Position numbers and translations under genes: made by a program. From contig NZ_VULQ01000007.1 in the NCBI RefSeq assembly GCF_009696575.1, positions 1-64,000 of the forward strand: DNA of 64,000 bases, given 5' to 3'. Shown here one piece after another: positions 17,778 to 28,061 of this stretch. Each line of letters opens with the position of its first letter. Positions within the stretch are counted from its first letter, which is position 1. Origin of the DNA: Anaerococcus porci (GTDB lineage Bacteria > Bacillota > Clostridia > Tissierellales > Peptoniphilaceae). The notes beneath the pieces are model-generated. The model ran no database searches, was not told the DNA's origin, and saw only the letters and a program-made list of their open reading frames with translations.

Positions 17778-17909
17778 GTATGAAAAAGTTTCACTTAACT
17801 TTTGACATAATCGCATATCCTGGAGGCGATTTATAAATGCCAGGACGAGTAAAACCGCCACCTATCCGAGCGGTATCAAAGTAGATAGGCAAAATATTTA
17901 AGGAGGAAC
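17778..17909 (+). ncRNA. L13-type ribosomal protein leader with pseudoknot
   Basis: About 130 nt of untranslated leader before rplM. It contains a hairpin TCCTGG/CCAGGA (17818-17845) and two crossing stems: ACCGC (17854-17858) with GCGGT (17870-17874), and CCTATC (17861-17866) with GATAGG (17884-17889). The second pairs the loop of the first with downstream sequence, an H-type pseudoknot ending just before the ribosome site. Firmicute rplM genes have a known autoregulatory leader (L13_leader); assignment by position and structure. Confidence 0.7.
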
Positions 17910-17912
17910 TTG

Positions 17913-18353
17913 ATGAAAAATCAAAAGACATATGTACCTACAAAGTCAACAATCGAACCAAAATGGTATGTAGTTGATGCTACAGATATGGTACTAGGTA
18001 GACTTGCAACACAAGTTGCATCTATAATTAGAGGAAAACACAAACCAACATTTACTCCAAATACTGACACAGGTGATTATGTGATAGTTGTAAATGCTGA
18101 AAAAGTCATTCTTACTGGAAACAAACAATACCAAAAAGAATATAAGAGATATTCTGGCTATGCAGGTGGACTTAAGACTACAAAATACCTTGATATGATG
18201 GACAAACATCCAGAAAGGATTGTAGAACATGCTGTGTTGGGTATGCTTCCACATAACAAATTAGGTAGACAAATGGCCAAAAAACTTAGGGTTTTTGTAG
18301 GTAGTGAACATACACACCAAGCTCAAAACCCAGAAGTATTGGATTTAAAGTAA
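17913..18353 (+). CDS. rplM: 50S ribosomal protein L13 (uL13)
   Basis: Large-subunit protein, 146 residues from the ATG at 17913 (an overlapping TTG at 17910 is less likely; the AAGGAGGA site fits the ATG). Contains [20 protein letters not shown] near the N-terminus and [14 protein letters not shown] near residue 110, both typical of L13. Co-transcribed with rpsI as in most bacteria. Confidence 0.97.
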   Translation: MKNQKTYVPTKSTIEPKWYVVDATDMVLGRLATQVASIIRGKHKPTFTPNTDTGDYVIVVNAEKVILTGNKQYQKEYKRYSGYAGGLKTTKYLDMMDKHPERIVEHAVLGMLPHNKLGRQMAKKLRVFVGSEHTHQAQNPEVLDLK

Positions 18354-18364
18354 GGGGGATTTAG

Positions 18365-18757
18365 ATGGCAGATATTATATATCAAGCTACAGGTAGAAGA
18401 AAAACTTCAGTAGCAAGAGTTACAATGAAACCAGGTAGTGGAAGTCTTTTAGTAAATGGTAGAGATTTAGATGATTATTTTGCATATGACACATTAAAAG
18501 TTATAGCAAAAGCACCTCTTAAATTAACAGAAAATGAATCAAACTATGATATCAAAGTTAATGTAAAAGGTGGTGGATTTAATGGACAAGCAGGAGCTAT
18601 AAGACACGCTATAGCAAGAGCCCTACTTGAAGTAAATCCTGAATATAGAAAAGCTCTCAAAAGAGCAGGTTTTCTTACAAGAGACTCAAGAAAGAAAGAA
18701 AGATACAAATACGGTCAAAAGAAAGCAAGAAAATCTTCACAATTTTCAAAGAGATAA
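18365..18757 (+). CDS. rpsI: 30S ribosomal protein S9 (uS9)
   Basis: Small-subunit protein of 130 residues, with [10 protein letters not shown] near the start and the basic C-terminal tail ending [11 protein letters not shown] that reaches the P-site tRNA. Follows rplM by 11 bp; a terminator follows. Confidence 0.97.
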   Translation: MADIIYQATGRRKTSVARVTMKPGSGSLLVNGRDLDDYFAYDTLKVIAKAPLKLTENESNYDIKVNVKGGGFNGQAGAIRHAIARALLEVNPEYRKALKRAGFLTRDSRKKERYKYGQKKARKSSQFSKR

Positions 18758-18769
18758 GAAGTATATTAC

Positions 18770-18799
18770 AAACAAGGGATTTTTATTCCTTGTTTTTTT
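18770..18799 (+). terminator. terminator of rplM-rpsI
   Basis: AACAAGGGA and TTCCTTGTT stem with a seven-T run. Confidence 0.9.
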
Positions 18800-18881
18800 A
18801 ATGTATAAAAATAGGTGGGAAAATTTTAAAATAACTATTTAATAAAAATATAGTAAAATGTAAATATGAAAGGATTTTGCT

Positions 18882-19445
18882 ATGTCAAAAACACACAAAC
18901 TATTTAAACTTTTTATAAATACCCTCAAACTTTCGGCTTTTACTTTTGGTGGAGGATATGTAATCTTATCTTTGATGGAAAATACCTTTGTAAATAAGCT
19001 TGGTTGGATTAATAAAGAAGAGATGCTTGATATGACGGCAATCGCCCAGTCATCACCTGGAGCTGTTGCTATTAATGCATCAATTAGTGTGGGTTATAAG
19101 CTTTTTGGGATTTTAGGAGCGGTAATTTCAACACTTGGAACTGTCATTCCTCCTCTTGTAATTATATCTCTTATCTCATTTTTCTATGAGGCTTTTATAT
19201 CAAATAAATATATAGCCTTAGTATTAAAAGGTATGCAAGCAGGAGTTGCCGCTCTTATTATGAGTGTGGTAATAGATATGATAAAAGAGGTAATTGTTGG
19301 AAAATCATTTTTAATCTATGTTATAGCCTTAAGCTCTTTTGCATTAAATGTATTTTTAAATGTAAATATAATCTATATAATACTTACACTTATAATAACA
19401 GGGCTTTTGTATTCTTTTATAGAAAGGAGAAACCATGCTTCTTAA
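18882..19445 (+). CDS. chromate transporter family protein, first half of a two-gene pair
   Basis: Short-chain ChrA membrane protein, 187 residues with about six helices. The family motif FTFGGGYVILSLME is near residue 22 and AQSSPGAVAINAS near residue 54. It overlaps the next gene, also short-chain ChrA, by 11 bp; such pairs form heteromeric transporters. Chromate efflux is the named family function, but the natural substrate in anaerobes is uncertain. Confidence 0.85.
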   Translation: MSKTHKLFKLFINTLKLSAFTFGGGYVILSLMENTFVNKLGWINKEEMLDMTAIAQSSPGAVAINASISVGYKLFGILGAVISTLGTVIPPLVIISLISFFYEAFISNKYIALVLKGMQAGVAALIMSVVIDMIKEVIVGKSFLIYVIALSSFALNVFLNVNIIYIILTLIITGLLYSFIERRNHAS

Positions 19446-19992
19446 GTTATTCATAAGTTTTTTTAAGGTAGGACTTTTCTCTTTTGGTGGAGGATATGCT
19501 GCTCTTCCCTTAATCCAAGAAGAAGTTGTAAATGCTAATGGTTGGCTTAAAATTAGTGAATTTAATAATCTTATAACTATAAGTCAGATGACACCAGGGC
19601 CTATTGCCATAAACTCGGCATCATTTGTAGGTACTAGGGTTTTTGGGCTTTCTGGAGCTATTGCTGCAACTTTAGGATGTGTTACGCCTTCTTTTATCAT
19701 AGTAGGAACTATTTCTTATTTTTATACGAAATATAAAAATCTTGATACTATGCAAAATGTACTAGGATTTTTAAGGCCTGCTGTTGTATCTATGATTTTT
19801 GCTGCTGGTATTGATATACTAAAGACTGCACTTTTTGATATAAATCGCATAAGATTGGAAAATTTGGATTTTATTATGCTTTTATTATTTGTTTTTATTC
19901 TAATTATTATAAGAAAGACAAAGCTAGATCCTATATTTTTAATGCTTTTATCAGGATTTTTATATCTTTTTATAAGTTTATTAGTGGGGTAG
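19435..19992 (+). CDS. chromate transporter family protein, second half
   Basis: Short-chain ChrA partner, 185 residues, with FSFGGGYAALPLIQEEVV (~residue 16) and SQMTPGPIAINSASFVG (~residue 50). Translationally coupled to the upstream copy. The two halves are related to each other (shared FGGGY and PGxIAIN motifs) and arose by duplication. Confidence 0.85.
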   Translation: MLLKLFISFFKVGLFSFGGGYAALPLIQEEVVNANGWLKISEFNNLITISQMTPGPIAINSASFVGTRVFGLSGAIAATLGCVTPSFIIVGTISYFYTKYKNLDTMQNVLGFLRPAVVSMIFAAGIDILKTALFDINRIRLENLDFIMLLLFVFILIIIRKTKLDPIFLMLLSGFLYLFISLLVG

Positions 19993-20000
19993 AATACTTT

Positions 20001-20630
20001 ATGAACAAAATAAATTATAATATAAAAATGGAAGAAATAATTAAAAAAATAAGAAAAGATGGGAATAGACCCAAGCTTTTACTCCAAGTTTGTTGCGCAC
20101 CTTGTTCTTCAAGTGTATTAAGTCGCTTAAGAAATGATTTTGATATAGATATATATTATTACAATCCAAACATATATCCTATAAGTGAGCTTAATAAGAG
20201 GGTTGATACTGTAAGAATTTTGCTAGATGAAATTGGCCTAAATAGTAAGGTGATTTTTCCAGAAAATAATCCAAAAGATTTTTATTCTTATGTAGATAGT
20301 CGTAAGGATGACCATGAAGGTGGTAAATCTTGTTATAAATGCTATGAATTAAGGCTTAGGTCTGCTGCGGAATATGCCAAAAAAAACTCTTATGACTATT
20401 TTACTACTACCCTTTCTATATCTCCTTACAAAAGAAGTGACTGGTTAAATGAGATAGGGGAGACTCTAGAAAGAGAATACGGGATAAATTATCTTTATTC
20501 TGATTTTAAAAAGAAAAATGGCTATAAGGACTCAATAGACTTTTCTAAAAAATACAATTTATACAGGCAAGATTATTGTGGATGTATTTTTTCTTTTAAA
20601 GAAATGGAAGAGAAAAAGAAAAATAAATAA
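20001..20630 (+). CDS. queH: epoxyqueuosine reductase QueH
   Basis: Last step of queuosine tRNA modification: reduces epoxyqueuosine to queuosine. The 209 residues are typical of QueH, with the Fe-S and metal ligands Cys31-Cys32-Cys35 (QVCCAPCSSS), a second pair in SCYKCYELRL (~residue 110) and the C-terminal DYCGC. Starts 8 bp after the chromate transporter pair but is functionally unrelated. Confidence 0.93.
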   Translation: MNKINYNIKMEEIIKKIRKDGNRPKLLLQVCCAPCSSSVLSRLRNDFDIDIYYYNPNIYPISELNKRVDTVRILLDEIGLNSKVIFPENNPKDFYSYVDSRKDDHEGGKSCYKCYELRLRSAAEYAKKNSYDYFTTTLSISPYKRSDWLNEIGETLEREYGINYLYSDFKKKNGYKDSIDFSKKYNLYRQDYCGCIFSFKEMEEKKKNK

Positions 20631-20682
20631 AAAAATGTTACAATTATCTTTCTTTGGGTAATTTTATAAAAGGAGAGATAAT

Positions 20683-20985
20683 ATGGGCGATATGCTATTG
20701 ATTAAAAAATTAGATAAGGGACAATTTAATAGTAATAATATTATACCTGTAACATTTACTACAGATACAAGTGATAGATGTAAGCTTGTTGGCTTTTTTA
20801 ATTACCTAAAAGAAAAAAATCTTGTTAAATCTAATAGGATTTATATTAAAAATTCAAGTTTTACTATAGATATAATCTCTTCAAATATTACCAAAGTCAC
20901 AAAAGAATTAATAGAGAATAATTTCATGATATATGGGGTATATATCTTATATGATGATTATTTGGAAGGAGAATGTAATGAGTGA
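20683..20985 (+). CDS. small protein of unknown function, ACT-like fold suspected
   Basis: A 100-residue soluble protein I cannot assign. By eye the strand/helix pattern is beta-alpha-beta-beta-alpha-beta after residue 18, as in ACT-like domains, and there is no signal peptide. It has a good ribosome site (AAAGGAGAG) and its stop codon overlaps the ferritin gene by 8 bp, so the two are translationally coupled. A regulatory or accessory role with the ferritin is possible but unproven. Confidence 0.6.
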   Translation: MGDMLLIKKLDKGQFNSNNIIPVTFTTDTSDRCKLVGFFNYLKEKNLVKSNRIYIKNSSFTIDIISSNITKVTKELIENNFMIYGVYILYDDYLEGECNE

Positions 20986-21463
20986 AAAATTACTAGATAT
21001 GCTTAATGAACAAATGAATTTTGAATTACAATCAGCATACGAATATAAGGCTATGCAAATCTTTGCTTATGACATAGAATTTGATGGATTTGCTTATTGG
21101 TTTGGCAAACAAGTTAAAGAAGAATTGGAACATGCTTTAAAAATTGAGGGATTTCTTTTAGAAGTAGGTTATAAACCACTTTATAAAGCACTTGAACAAC
21201 CAGAAAATAAATTTGAAGATTTATTAGATGTTGCAAAAGTAGCCCTTGATCATGAAAAAGAAGTTACAAGAAGAATCCACGAAATTGCAAAAGCTGCAAG
21301 AGAAGAAGGAGATGAAAGAGTAATTTCATTTATAAAGTGGTTCGTTGATGAACAAGTTGAAGAAGAAGATAATTTTGGAAAACTTGTTACAAGACTTGAA
21401 AGAATCAATGGAAATTACGGTGGTCTTTACATTCTTGATGGTCAACTTGCTAAAAGAGGATAA
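20978..21463 (+). CDS. ferritin-like iron storage protein
   Basis: Cytoplasmic four-helix bundle that oxidises and stores iron. From the ATG at 20978 (after AAGGAGA) the protein has 161 residues, normal for bacterial ferritin; an upstream in-frame ATG at 20933 would only add out-of-family residues that overlap the previous gene. Ferroxidase ligands are visible: Glu in NFELQSAYEY, ExxH in KEELEHALK, and later Glu residues in VEEEDNFGKL. Followed by a palindromic element that can act as its terminator. Confidence 0.88.
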   Translation: MSEKLLDMLNEQMNFELQSAYEYKAMQIFAYDIEFDGFAYWFGKQVKEELEHALKIEGFLLEVGYKPLYKALEQPENKFEDLLDVAKVALDHEKEVTRRIHEIAKAAREEGDERVISFIKWFVDEQVEEEDNFGKLVTRLERINGNYGGLYILDGQLAKRG

Positions 21464-21473
21464 GCAAATATAA

Positions 21474-21622
21474 GGAGCTGTTGTAAAATTATGGATTTCT
21501 AACGTTCTATCATTATAAGTTCTCATAGACAATTTGAGGGTGGTACTCCGCTTGTGGAGGTTAAATTGTCTGGAGAAGTTTGTAATGATTTTGGAGCGAT
21601 TAATTCATTCTGCAATAGCCCC
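21474..21622. repeat. ~150-bp palindromic element (MITE-like), copy 1
   Basis: The ends GGAGCTGTTGTAAAAT and ATTCTGCAATAGCCCC are inverted repeats (13 of 16). Inner arms continue the palindrome (ATAAGTTCTCATAGACAATTT against AAATTGTCTGGAGAAGTTTGT). A related copy is at 33311-33460; arms are conserved, the centre is not. The right end runs into six T, so it also looks like a terminator for the ferritin gene. The tips resemble IS6-family ends. Confidence 0.7.
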
Positions 21623-21639
21623 TTTTTTAGTACTCAGAT

Positions 21640-22338
21640 ATGAAGATTATATTAAATAATGATAAACTAAATCTTATTATAAACTCTTATGGAGCATATG
21701 TAGAAGAATTTAGTTTCAAAAAAAATCCGGTATTTTTTCCAAAACTTTTAATAAAGATTAAAGATGAACTTAAAACAAGGGGAGGTATGCATCCGTGCCT
21801 GCCTAATTTTGGAAAAAGTGATATTGAAGATTTAGACCAACATGGTTATGGTAGGATTTCTTTTTGGGAAGTCCTAGAAAAAGATGAAAAAAGGGTCCTG
21901 TTTAAACTTAATGGAAAGAAAAAATTTGAAAATCTTTTGACTTTTATAGAATATGAGATTTCAGATAAGAATTTTAAGACTAGTTTTAAGATAAGAAATA
22001 AGTCGGAGAAAAGACTTCCAATAGCACCAGGATTTCATCCTTACTTTTGTATAGGTGATGATTTTACCGTTGAAAATCTTTCTTTAAAAGATGTAAAGCT
22101 TGAAGATACTTTTTTTATAAAAAGAGATTATCTTATATTTAAGGCGAAATTTAGTAAAATAAGGATTGAGGCTAATAAGATGAATACGTTTGCTATTTGG
22201 ACTGACTTTCATGGTGATTATATTTGCCTCGAGCCAAGTTTAAATGGACCAGCTTTTAGTAAAGAGATTAACAATCCCTTATACCTAAATCCAGGGGATG
22301 AATTCAACGATGAAATAAACATAAAGATATTGGATTAA
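21640..22338 (+). CDS. aldose 1-epimerase (mutarotase) family protein
   Basis: Soluble beta-sandwich sugar epimerase of 232 residues. The substrate-site motif APGFHPYF (~residue 130) and the GGMHPCLPNFG segment (~residue 48) place it in the galactose mutarotase superfamily, near the LacX and hexose-6-phosphate mutarotase groups. Shorter than classical GalM (about 340 residues). Single gene; the precise sugar is unknown. Confidence 0.75.
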   Translation: MKIILNNDKLNLIINSYGAYVEEFSFKKNPVFFPKLLIKIKDELKTRGGMHPCLPNFGKSDIEDLDQHGYGRISFWEVLEKDEKRVLFKLNGKKKFENLLTFIEYEISDKNFKTSFKIRNKSEKRLPIAPGFHPYFCIGDDFTVENLSLKDVKLEDTFFIKRDYLIFKAKFSKIRIEANKMNTFAIWTDFHGDYICLEPSLNGPAFSKEINNPLYLNPGDEFNDEINIKILD

Positions 22339-22411
22339 ATAAAGAAAATTTAAAATGAAATTCATATATTAAAAAAATATATGAAAATATTTAAAAATAT
22401 CAAGACAAACT

Positions 22412-22439
22412 TTGATTTTTTTTAAAAACAAAGTATAAT
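22412..22439 (+). promoter_or_regulatory. promoter for the small membrane protein pair
   Basis: TTGATT, 16-bp spacer, TATAAT (22434-22439), followed by AGGAGG and the ATG at 22463. Confidence 0.75.
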
Positions 22440-22462
22440 AATCTTAAGATTAGGAGGTTATT

Positions 22463-22636
22463 ATGAATAATAAAGCAAAAAATGTGCTAGGGGTTTTATT
22501 TTTAGCCCTTATAGCTGTTATAGCCCTTAAGTTATTGGGATTTGCAATAAATGTTATAGTGTCTGTTATAATACCCCTACTAGTAATTTATGTTTTATAC
22601 AAGATAATTATAAAGAAAGAAGATATTTTTTATTAG
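22463..22636 (+). CDS. 57-residue membrane protein, paralogue 1
   Basis: Short gene with a clear TAGGAGG ribosome site and a strong promoter. The product has two hydrophobic helices (about residues 7-25 and 28-48) and a Lys-rich tail. It is similar in layout to the next gene (VLG..ALKLLGF against ILG..GLKLAGF), so the two are tandem paralogues. No family recognised. Confidence 0.7.
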   Translation: MNNKAKNVLGVLFLALIAVIALKLLGFAINVIVSVIIPLLVIYVLYKIIIKKEDIFY

Positions 22637-22643
22637 GTGGTTT

Positions 22644-22874
22644 ATGATGGATAATAAAGTTTTTAAAATTATACTAGGAATAATAGTTATTATTATAGGT
22701 CTTAAATTAGCGGGTTTTATCTTATCACTTTTTTTTGGTCTAGCTTTTCCTATTATATTCTGTGGAGGTTTTATCTTAGTTCCATTAATGCTTTTAGGAC
22801 TAAGTATAGCAATTCCAGTTATATTAATATATGGTATTTACAAATATTTCTTTAAAAAAGATTCTTTGAATTGA
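22644..22874 (+). CDS. 76-residue membrane protein, paralogue 2
   Basis: Three hydrophobic segments in 76 residues; the first copies the helix of the upstream 57-residue protein (GLKLAGF). It starts 7 bp after that gene, either at 22644 or at the adjacent ATG at 22647. A convergent terminator follows. Function unknown; such proteins are often envelope-stress or phage-shock-like accessory proteins, but nothing here proves that. Confidence 0.65.
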   Translation: MMDNKVFKIILGIIVIIIGLKLAGFILSLFFGLAFPIIFCGGFILVPLMLLGLSIAIPVILIYGIYKYFFKKDSLN

Positions 22875-22885
22875 TTGCAAACAAA

Positions 22886-22918
22886 AAAGAAGCCTTGGCT
22901 AAGTGGGCTTCTATTTTT
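22886..22918. terminator. convergent terminator
   Basis: AGAAGCC and GGGCTTCT stem with T-rich flank on the right and A-rich flank on the left. Lies between the membrane-protein pair and the minus-strand HAD gene. Confidence 0.8.
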
Positions 22919-23738
22919 GTTGTTTTTTATCAAATACGAATTTTTCTATAGCCTCACCTACAGCTCCCTCATTATTGTTTGCCTTGGTTGTATATTTTGA
23001 TACATCCTTAAGAAGAAGATGAGCATTTTGAACAGCAGCAGAATATCCAGCCTCTTCTAACATTTCTTTATCATTGTAATTATCACCAATACTTAAGACT
23101 TCATTCATACTTATACCATAGTGCTTACAAATCTTTTTAATAGCATTTGCCTTATTTACATTTTTCCTATTTATTTCCATATATATATCTGATGAATAAG
23201 AGATAGAAACGTCCCAATCGCAAATCCTTGCTATATCTTCTTCAAGACTCATAAGATAGTTTAAGTTATGGTTTTTTAAGAGCACTTTTATAATTATCTC
23301 ATCTTTTATGAAATCCTCTTTTTTAGGATCTTCTACAAATTTATAAATATCTCCATCATAGTTTCCAAAAATCTTATTTCCATTCGGACTTATAATACAA
23401 TGTTTGTCAGTATATATTTCAAAATGTATGCCAAGATTTTTACAGTAGTCAGATATTTCCATAGCCTTATCATATTTTATAGGAGATGAATCGACTATTT
23501 TTTTACTCATATTATCCATAATAAGTCCACCGTTGCATAAAACAGAATACCTATCTTCTTTCTCAATGTCGATTTCTTCTAATATATTAAAAAGTTGGTA
23601 TGGACCTCTACCTGTTGCAATTATAACCTTTATTCCCATATCCTGAGCTTTTTTTATGGCTTTTTTATTTCTTTCGTGGATTGTCCTATCTGAAGATAGG
23701 AGTGTTTCATCACAATCCGTTGCAATTAATTTAATCAT
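22911..23738 (-). CDS. Cof-type HAD-superfamily phosphatase
   Basis: Haloacid dehalogenase-like hydrolase, type IIB, 275 residues. Nucleophile motif DCDETLL (Asp8, Asp10), motif II ATGRG near residue 42, and motif IV SIGDNYNDKEMLEEAG near residue 216 are all intact. The family dephosphorylates sugar phosphates, FMN or pyridoxal phosphate; the substrate is not predictable here. Single gene, converging on the small membrane proteins. Confidence 0.9.
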   Translation of the reverse strand: MIKLIATDCDETLLSSDRTIHERNKKAIKKAQDMGIKVIIATGRGPYQLFNILEEIDIEKEDRYSVLCNGGLIMDNMSKKIVDSSPIKYDKAMEISDYCKNLGIHFEIYTDKHCIISPNGNKIFGNYDGDIYKFVEDPKKEDFIKDEIIIKVLLKNHNLNYLMSLEEDIARICDWDVSISYSSDIYMEINRKNVNKANAIKKICKHYGISMNEVLSIGDNYNDKEMLEEAGYSAAVQNAHLLLKDVSKYTTKANNNEGAVGEAIEKFVFDKKQQK

Positions 23739-23877
23739 ATAAACTCCTTTATTGCTTGATACCCAAAACAGTTCTTTTATAATTACAAAATCTAATATAT
23801 TTTATATTAAGTATAGGTGAATTTTTGGTAAATAAAAAAGGGAGACATGTAAGATAAACAAGTCCCCTTAGATTTTA

Positions 23878-24111
23878 TTATTTTGAACTTTTCAAAAATT
23901 CTATAATATCATTGGATTCATACATATATTCTCCATCATGATATAGACATGGTACCTGTCTTTTTCCTCCATTTTTAATAAGTTCCATCATAGCATACCT
24001 ATCTTCATTTATATTAACTATATCTATATTTATACCTTCTTCATCCATGAAGTTTTCTACTTTTCTACAATGTGGACACATTGATCCGACAAATAATTTA
24101 TAATTTGACAT
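23878..24111 (-). CDS. glutaredoxin family protein
   Basis: A thioredoxin-fold protein of 77 residues with active site CPHC at residues 12-15 and the cis-proline motif QVPCLYHDGEYMYES. Shares the length and plan of NrdH/glutaredoxin-like proteins. Single gene; a role in thiol redox balance is expected. Confidence 0.88.
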   Translation of the reverse strand: MSNYKLFVGSMCPHCRKVENFMDEEGINIDIVNINEDRYAMMELIKNGGKRQVPCLYHDGEYMYESNDIIEFLKSSK

Positions 24112-24193
24112 TTATTTATCTCCTAACTAAATTTCATAAATTCTTCAATTTATATTATTATACTAATATGAGAAGAAAAATAAAGGTGGAGAG

Positions 24194-24958
24194 ATGAAAG
24201 ATAAATTACTAAAGGTATTTAGATTTATTCTTGTAATTATAATTATAGTATGCTTAATAATTCTTGGAAAAAGAGGCTATGATTACTATACAAACCACAA
24301 GAATAACGAACATATTTCAGATATAGTAGAAAGTGTAGAGAAAGATTATAAGAAAAAGGGAAAAGACAAAGAAACTTTTGAGCAAAAGGAAGAAAAGTCC
24401 TTGGCTATACTAAAAAAGCTTCAAGAAGAAAATTCCGATGTGACAGGATTTATTGAAATACCAGGAACTTATATAGCTTATCCTGTTATGAAGTCAAATG
24501 ATAATGAATTTTATCTAAGAAAGGGTATTAATAAAGAGTATGACATAGCAGGTTCACTTTTTATGGACTATCAGAATGATAGAGAGTTTAATGATGACAA
24601 TACTGTGATATATGGTCACTTTTTAGAAGATATACCTTCTATGTTTACAGCCTTAAAGGATTTTAGGGAGCAAGAATATGCTCAAAACAATAGAACAATT
24701 TATATAACAACTGATAAGGGTTTAAGAGAGTATGAGATATTCTCAGTATATGGAACTCCAGCAGATTATGACTACAGAAGCTTAGCCTTTGGAGATGGTG
24801 AATATAAGCTAAATTATTTTAAAAAACTTAAGGATAAGTCCGAAGTAAATCTTGAAAGCCCAGACTTTAGGGAAGATGATAAAATAATAACCCTATCAAC
24901 TTGCCAATATGATTATGCAGACCAAAGGCTTGCGGTTCATGCACTGAGAATTAGATAA
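24194..24958 (+). CDS. srtB: class B sortase
   Basis: Membrane-anchored transpeptidase that attaches surface proteins to the cell wall. An N-terminal anchor (residues 8-25) and a charged linker are followed by the sortase domain. Catalytic residues: His142 (IYGHFLED), Cys237 (TLSTCQYDYADQ) and Arg245. 254 residues is normal for SrtB. No substrate protein or pilin gene is adjacent, so the target must lie elsewhere in the genome. Confidence 0.9.
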   Translation: MKDKLLKVFRFILVIIIIVCLIILGKRGYDYYTNHKNNEHISDIVESVEKDYKKKGKDKETFEQKEEKSLAILKKLQEENSDVTGFIEIPGTYIAYPVMKSNDNEFYLRKGINKEYDIAGSLFMDYQNDREFNDDNTVIYGHFLEDIPSMFTALKDFREQEYAQNNRTIYITTDKGLREYEIFSVYGTPADYDYRSLAFGDGEYKLNYFKKLKDKSEVNLESPDFREDDKIITLSTCQYDYADQRLAVHALRIR

Positions 24959-24968
24959 GGAAGTATTA

Positions 24969-25874
24969 ATGTCAAGATTTAAAACAGATAGTAAAAAGAA
25001 ATTAAATATTAGAGAAGATAAGGGTCAATTGATTCTAATTCACGAATCCTTTGACCCAAAGGATATCTTCACATGTGGGCAGTGTTTTAACTTTTATGAA
25101 GAAGATGATGGTTCATTTACTGCGGTTTTTTTGAGCAAAATTATCAACCTCAAAAGTGATGGTGATAAGGTGATTATAGATAATATTAGTTTAGATGAAT
25201 TTTATGACATTTTCTATGATTACTTTGACCTTAACACAAACTATGAAAAGATAAAAAACTATATTTCAATAGATGAAACTTTGAAAAAAGCTACAGAATA
25301 TGGAGCTGGAATAAGGATATTAAATCAAGAATTTTTTGAAACACTTATCTCTTTTATAATTTCAGCTAATAATCAAATACCAAGGATTAAAAAGTCTGTT
25401 AGGATAATCTCCAAGATGTATGGAGACTATATTGGAGAATATAGGGGAAGAGATTATTATTCTTTCCCAACTGCTGCTTCTCTTTCAAAGGCAAAGTCAG
25501 AAGATTTAAGAGAATTTGCAAGAGTTGGTTTTCGTGATAAAAGAATAGTTGAGGCTGCAAATATAATAAATGACGGATATTTTGACTTTGAAGAAGATAT
25601 AAAAATGAAAACTCCAGATTTAAGAAAGAAACTACAAGAGCTTCCAGGCATTGGTCCTAAAGTAGCTGATTGTATTTTGCTTTTTGCCTTTCATAAAAGA
25701 GAAACATTTCCAGTTGACGTTTGGATAAAAAGAGTAATGGAGGCGTTGTTTATAAAAAAAGAAGTTCCTAAAAAACAAATTTCAGAATATGCTGATAAGT
25801 ATTTTGGAGAAAATGCAGGTTATGTCCAACAATATCTATTCTATTATGGAAGAGAAAATGCTATAGGAAAATAA
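24969..25874 (+). CDS. 8-oxoguanine DNA glycosylase/AP lyase, OGG1-type
   Basis: Base-excision repair enzyme of 301 residues. An N-terminal OGG_N domain (CGQCFNFYEEDDGSF) precedes the HhH-GPD domain. The hairpin GIGPKVADC carries the catalytic Lys231, and PVDVW carries Asp250, matching the bifunctional OGG1/OggA layout rather than AlkA (no lysine). Follows sortase B by 10 bp but is unrelated in function. Confidence 0.88.
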   Translation: MSRFKTDSKKKLNIREDKGQLILIHESFDPKDIFTCGQCFNFYEEDDGSFTAVFLSKIINLKSDGDKVIIDNISLDEFYDIFYDYFDLNTNYEKIKNYISIDETLKKATEYGAGIRILNQEFFETLISFIISANNQIPRIKKSVRIISKMYGDYIGEYRGRDYYSFPTAASLSKAKSEDLREFARVGFRDKRIVEAANIINDGYFDFEEDIKMKTPDLRKKLQELPGIGPKVADCILLFAFHKRETFPVDVWIKRVMEALFIKKEVPKKQISEYADKYFGENAGYVQQYLFYYGRENAIGK

Positions 25875-25877
25875 AAC

Positions 25878-25905
25878 TTGAAATTTTTTTTATTACTCGT
25901 ATACT
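25878..25905 (+). promoter_or_regulatory. promoter of groES-groEL
   Basis: TTGAAA, 16-bp spacer, TATACT, with the CIRCE operator just downstream. Confidence 0.7.
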
Positions 25906-25917
25906 TAATATTGAGAG

Positions 25918-25944
25918 TTAGCAGTCAAAGATAATGAGTGCTAA
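25918..25944 (+). promoter_or_regulatory. CIRCE operator (HrcA site)
   Basis: TTAGCAGTC, nine bases, GAGTGCTAA. Matches the CIRCE consensus TTAGCACTC-N9-GAGTGCTAA with one change in the left arm. It lies between the promoter and the groES ribosome site, so HrcA repression is expected. Confidence 0.93.
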
Positions 25945-25958
25945 AAGGAGGATGAAAA

Positions 25959-27864
<1,906 letters not shown>

Positions 27865-27871
27865 AAAATTA

Positions 27872-27905
27872 TAAAAAAGCTGCAAGATATTGTGGCTTTT
27901 TTTAT
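27872..27905 (+). terminator. probable terminator after groEL
   Basis: AAAAGCTGCA and TGTGGCTTTTT form an imperfect stem with a T run. Confidence 0.5.
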
Positions 27906-27920
27906 ATTTAAAATAAAAAC

Positions 27921-28061
27921 GAGCCAGTAGCAAGTTTAGATGATAAAAATGCTAAACTTGTATTTGATAGGATTCTTTCTTTAAACTCTACTATTATAAT
28001 TATCTCTCACAAAATAACTAAGGATAGTTTAGATAGATTTGATAAAATAATAAATATCTAA
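27921..28061 (+). pseudogene. remnant of an ABC-transporter ATPase C-terminus
   Basis: An open stretch of 46 codons without start codon reads EPVASLDDKNAKLVF and then TIIIISHKITKDSLDRFDKI, ending in a stop. This is the part of an ABC ATPase from just after Walker B (DEPTASLD) to the H-loop (IISH) and C-terminus. Nothing upstream continues the Walker A half; groEL lies directly before it. A deletion remnant of an ABC exporter. Confidence 0.8.

Noticed and set aside
18882-19992. The two chromate-transporter genes as a frameshifted single gene
   Set aside because: Each half has its own start, ribosome site and a complete domain; paired short ChrA genes are a known arrangement.
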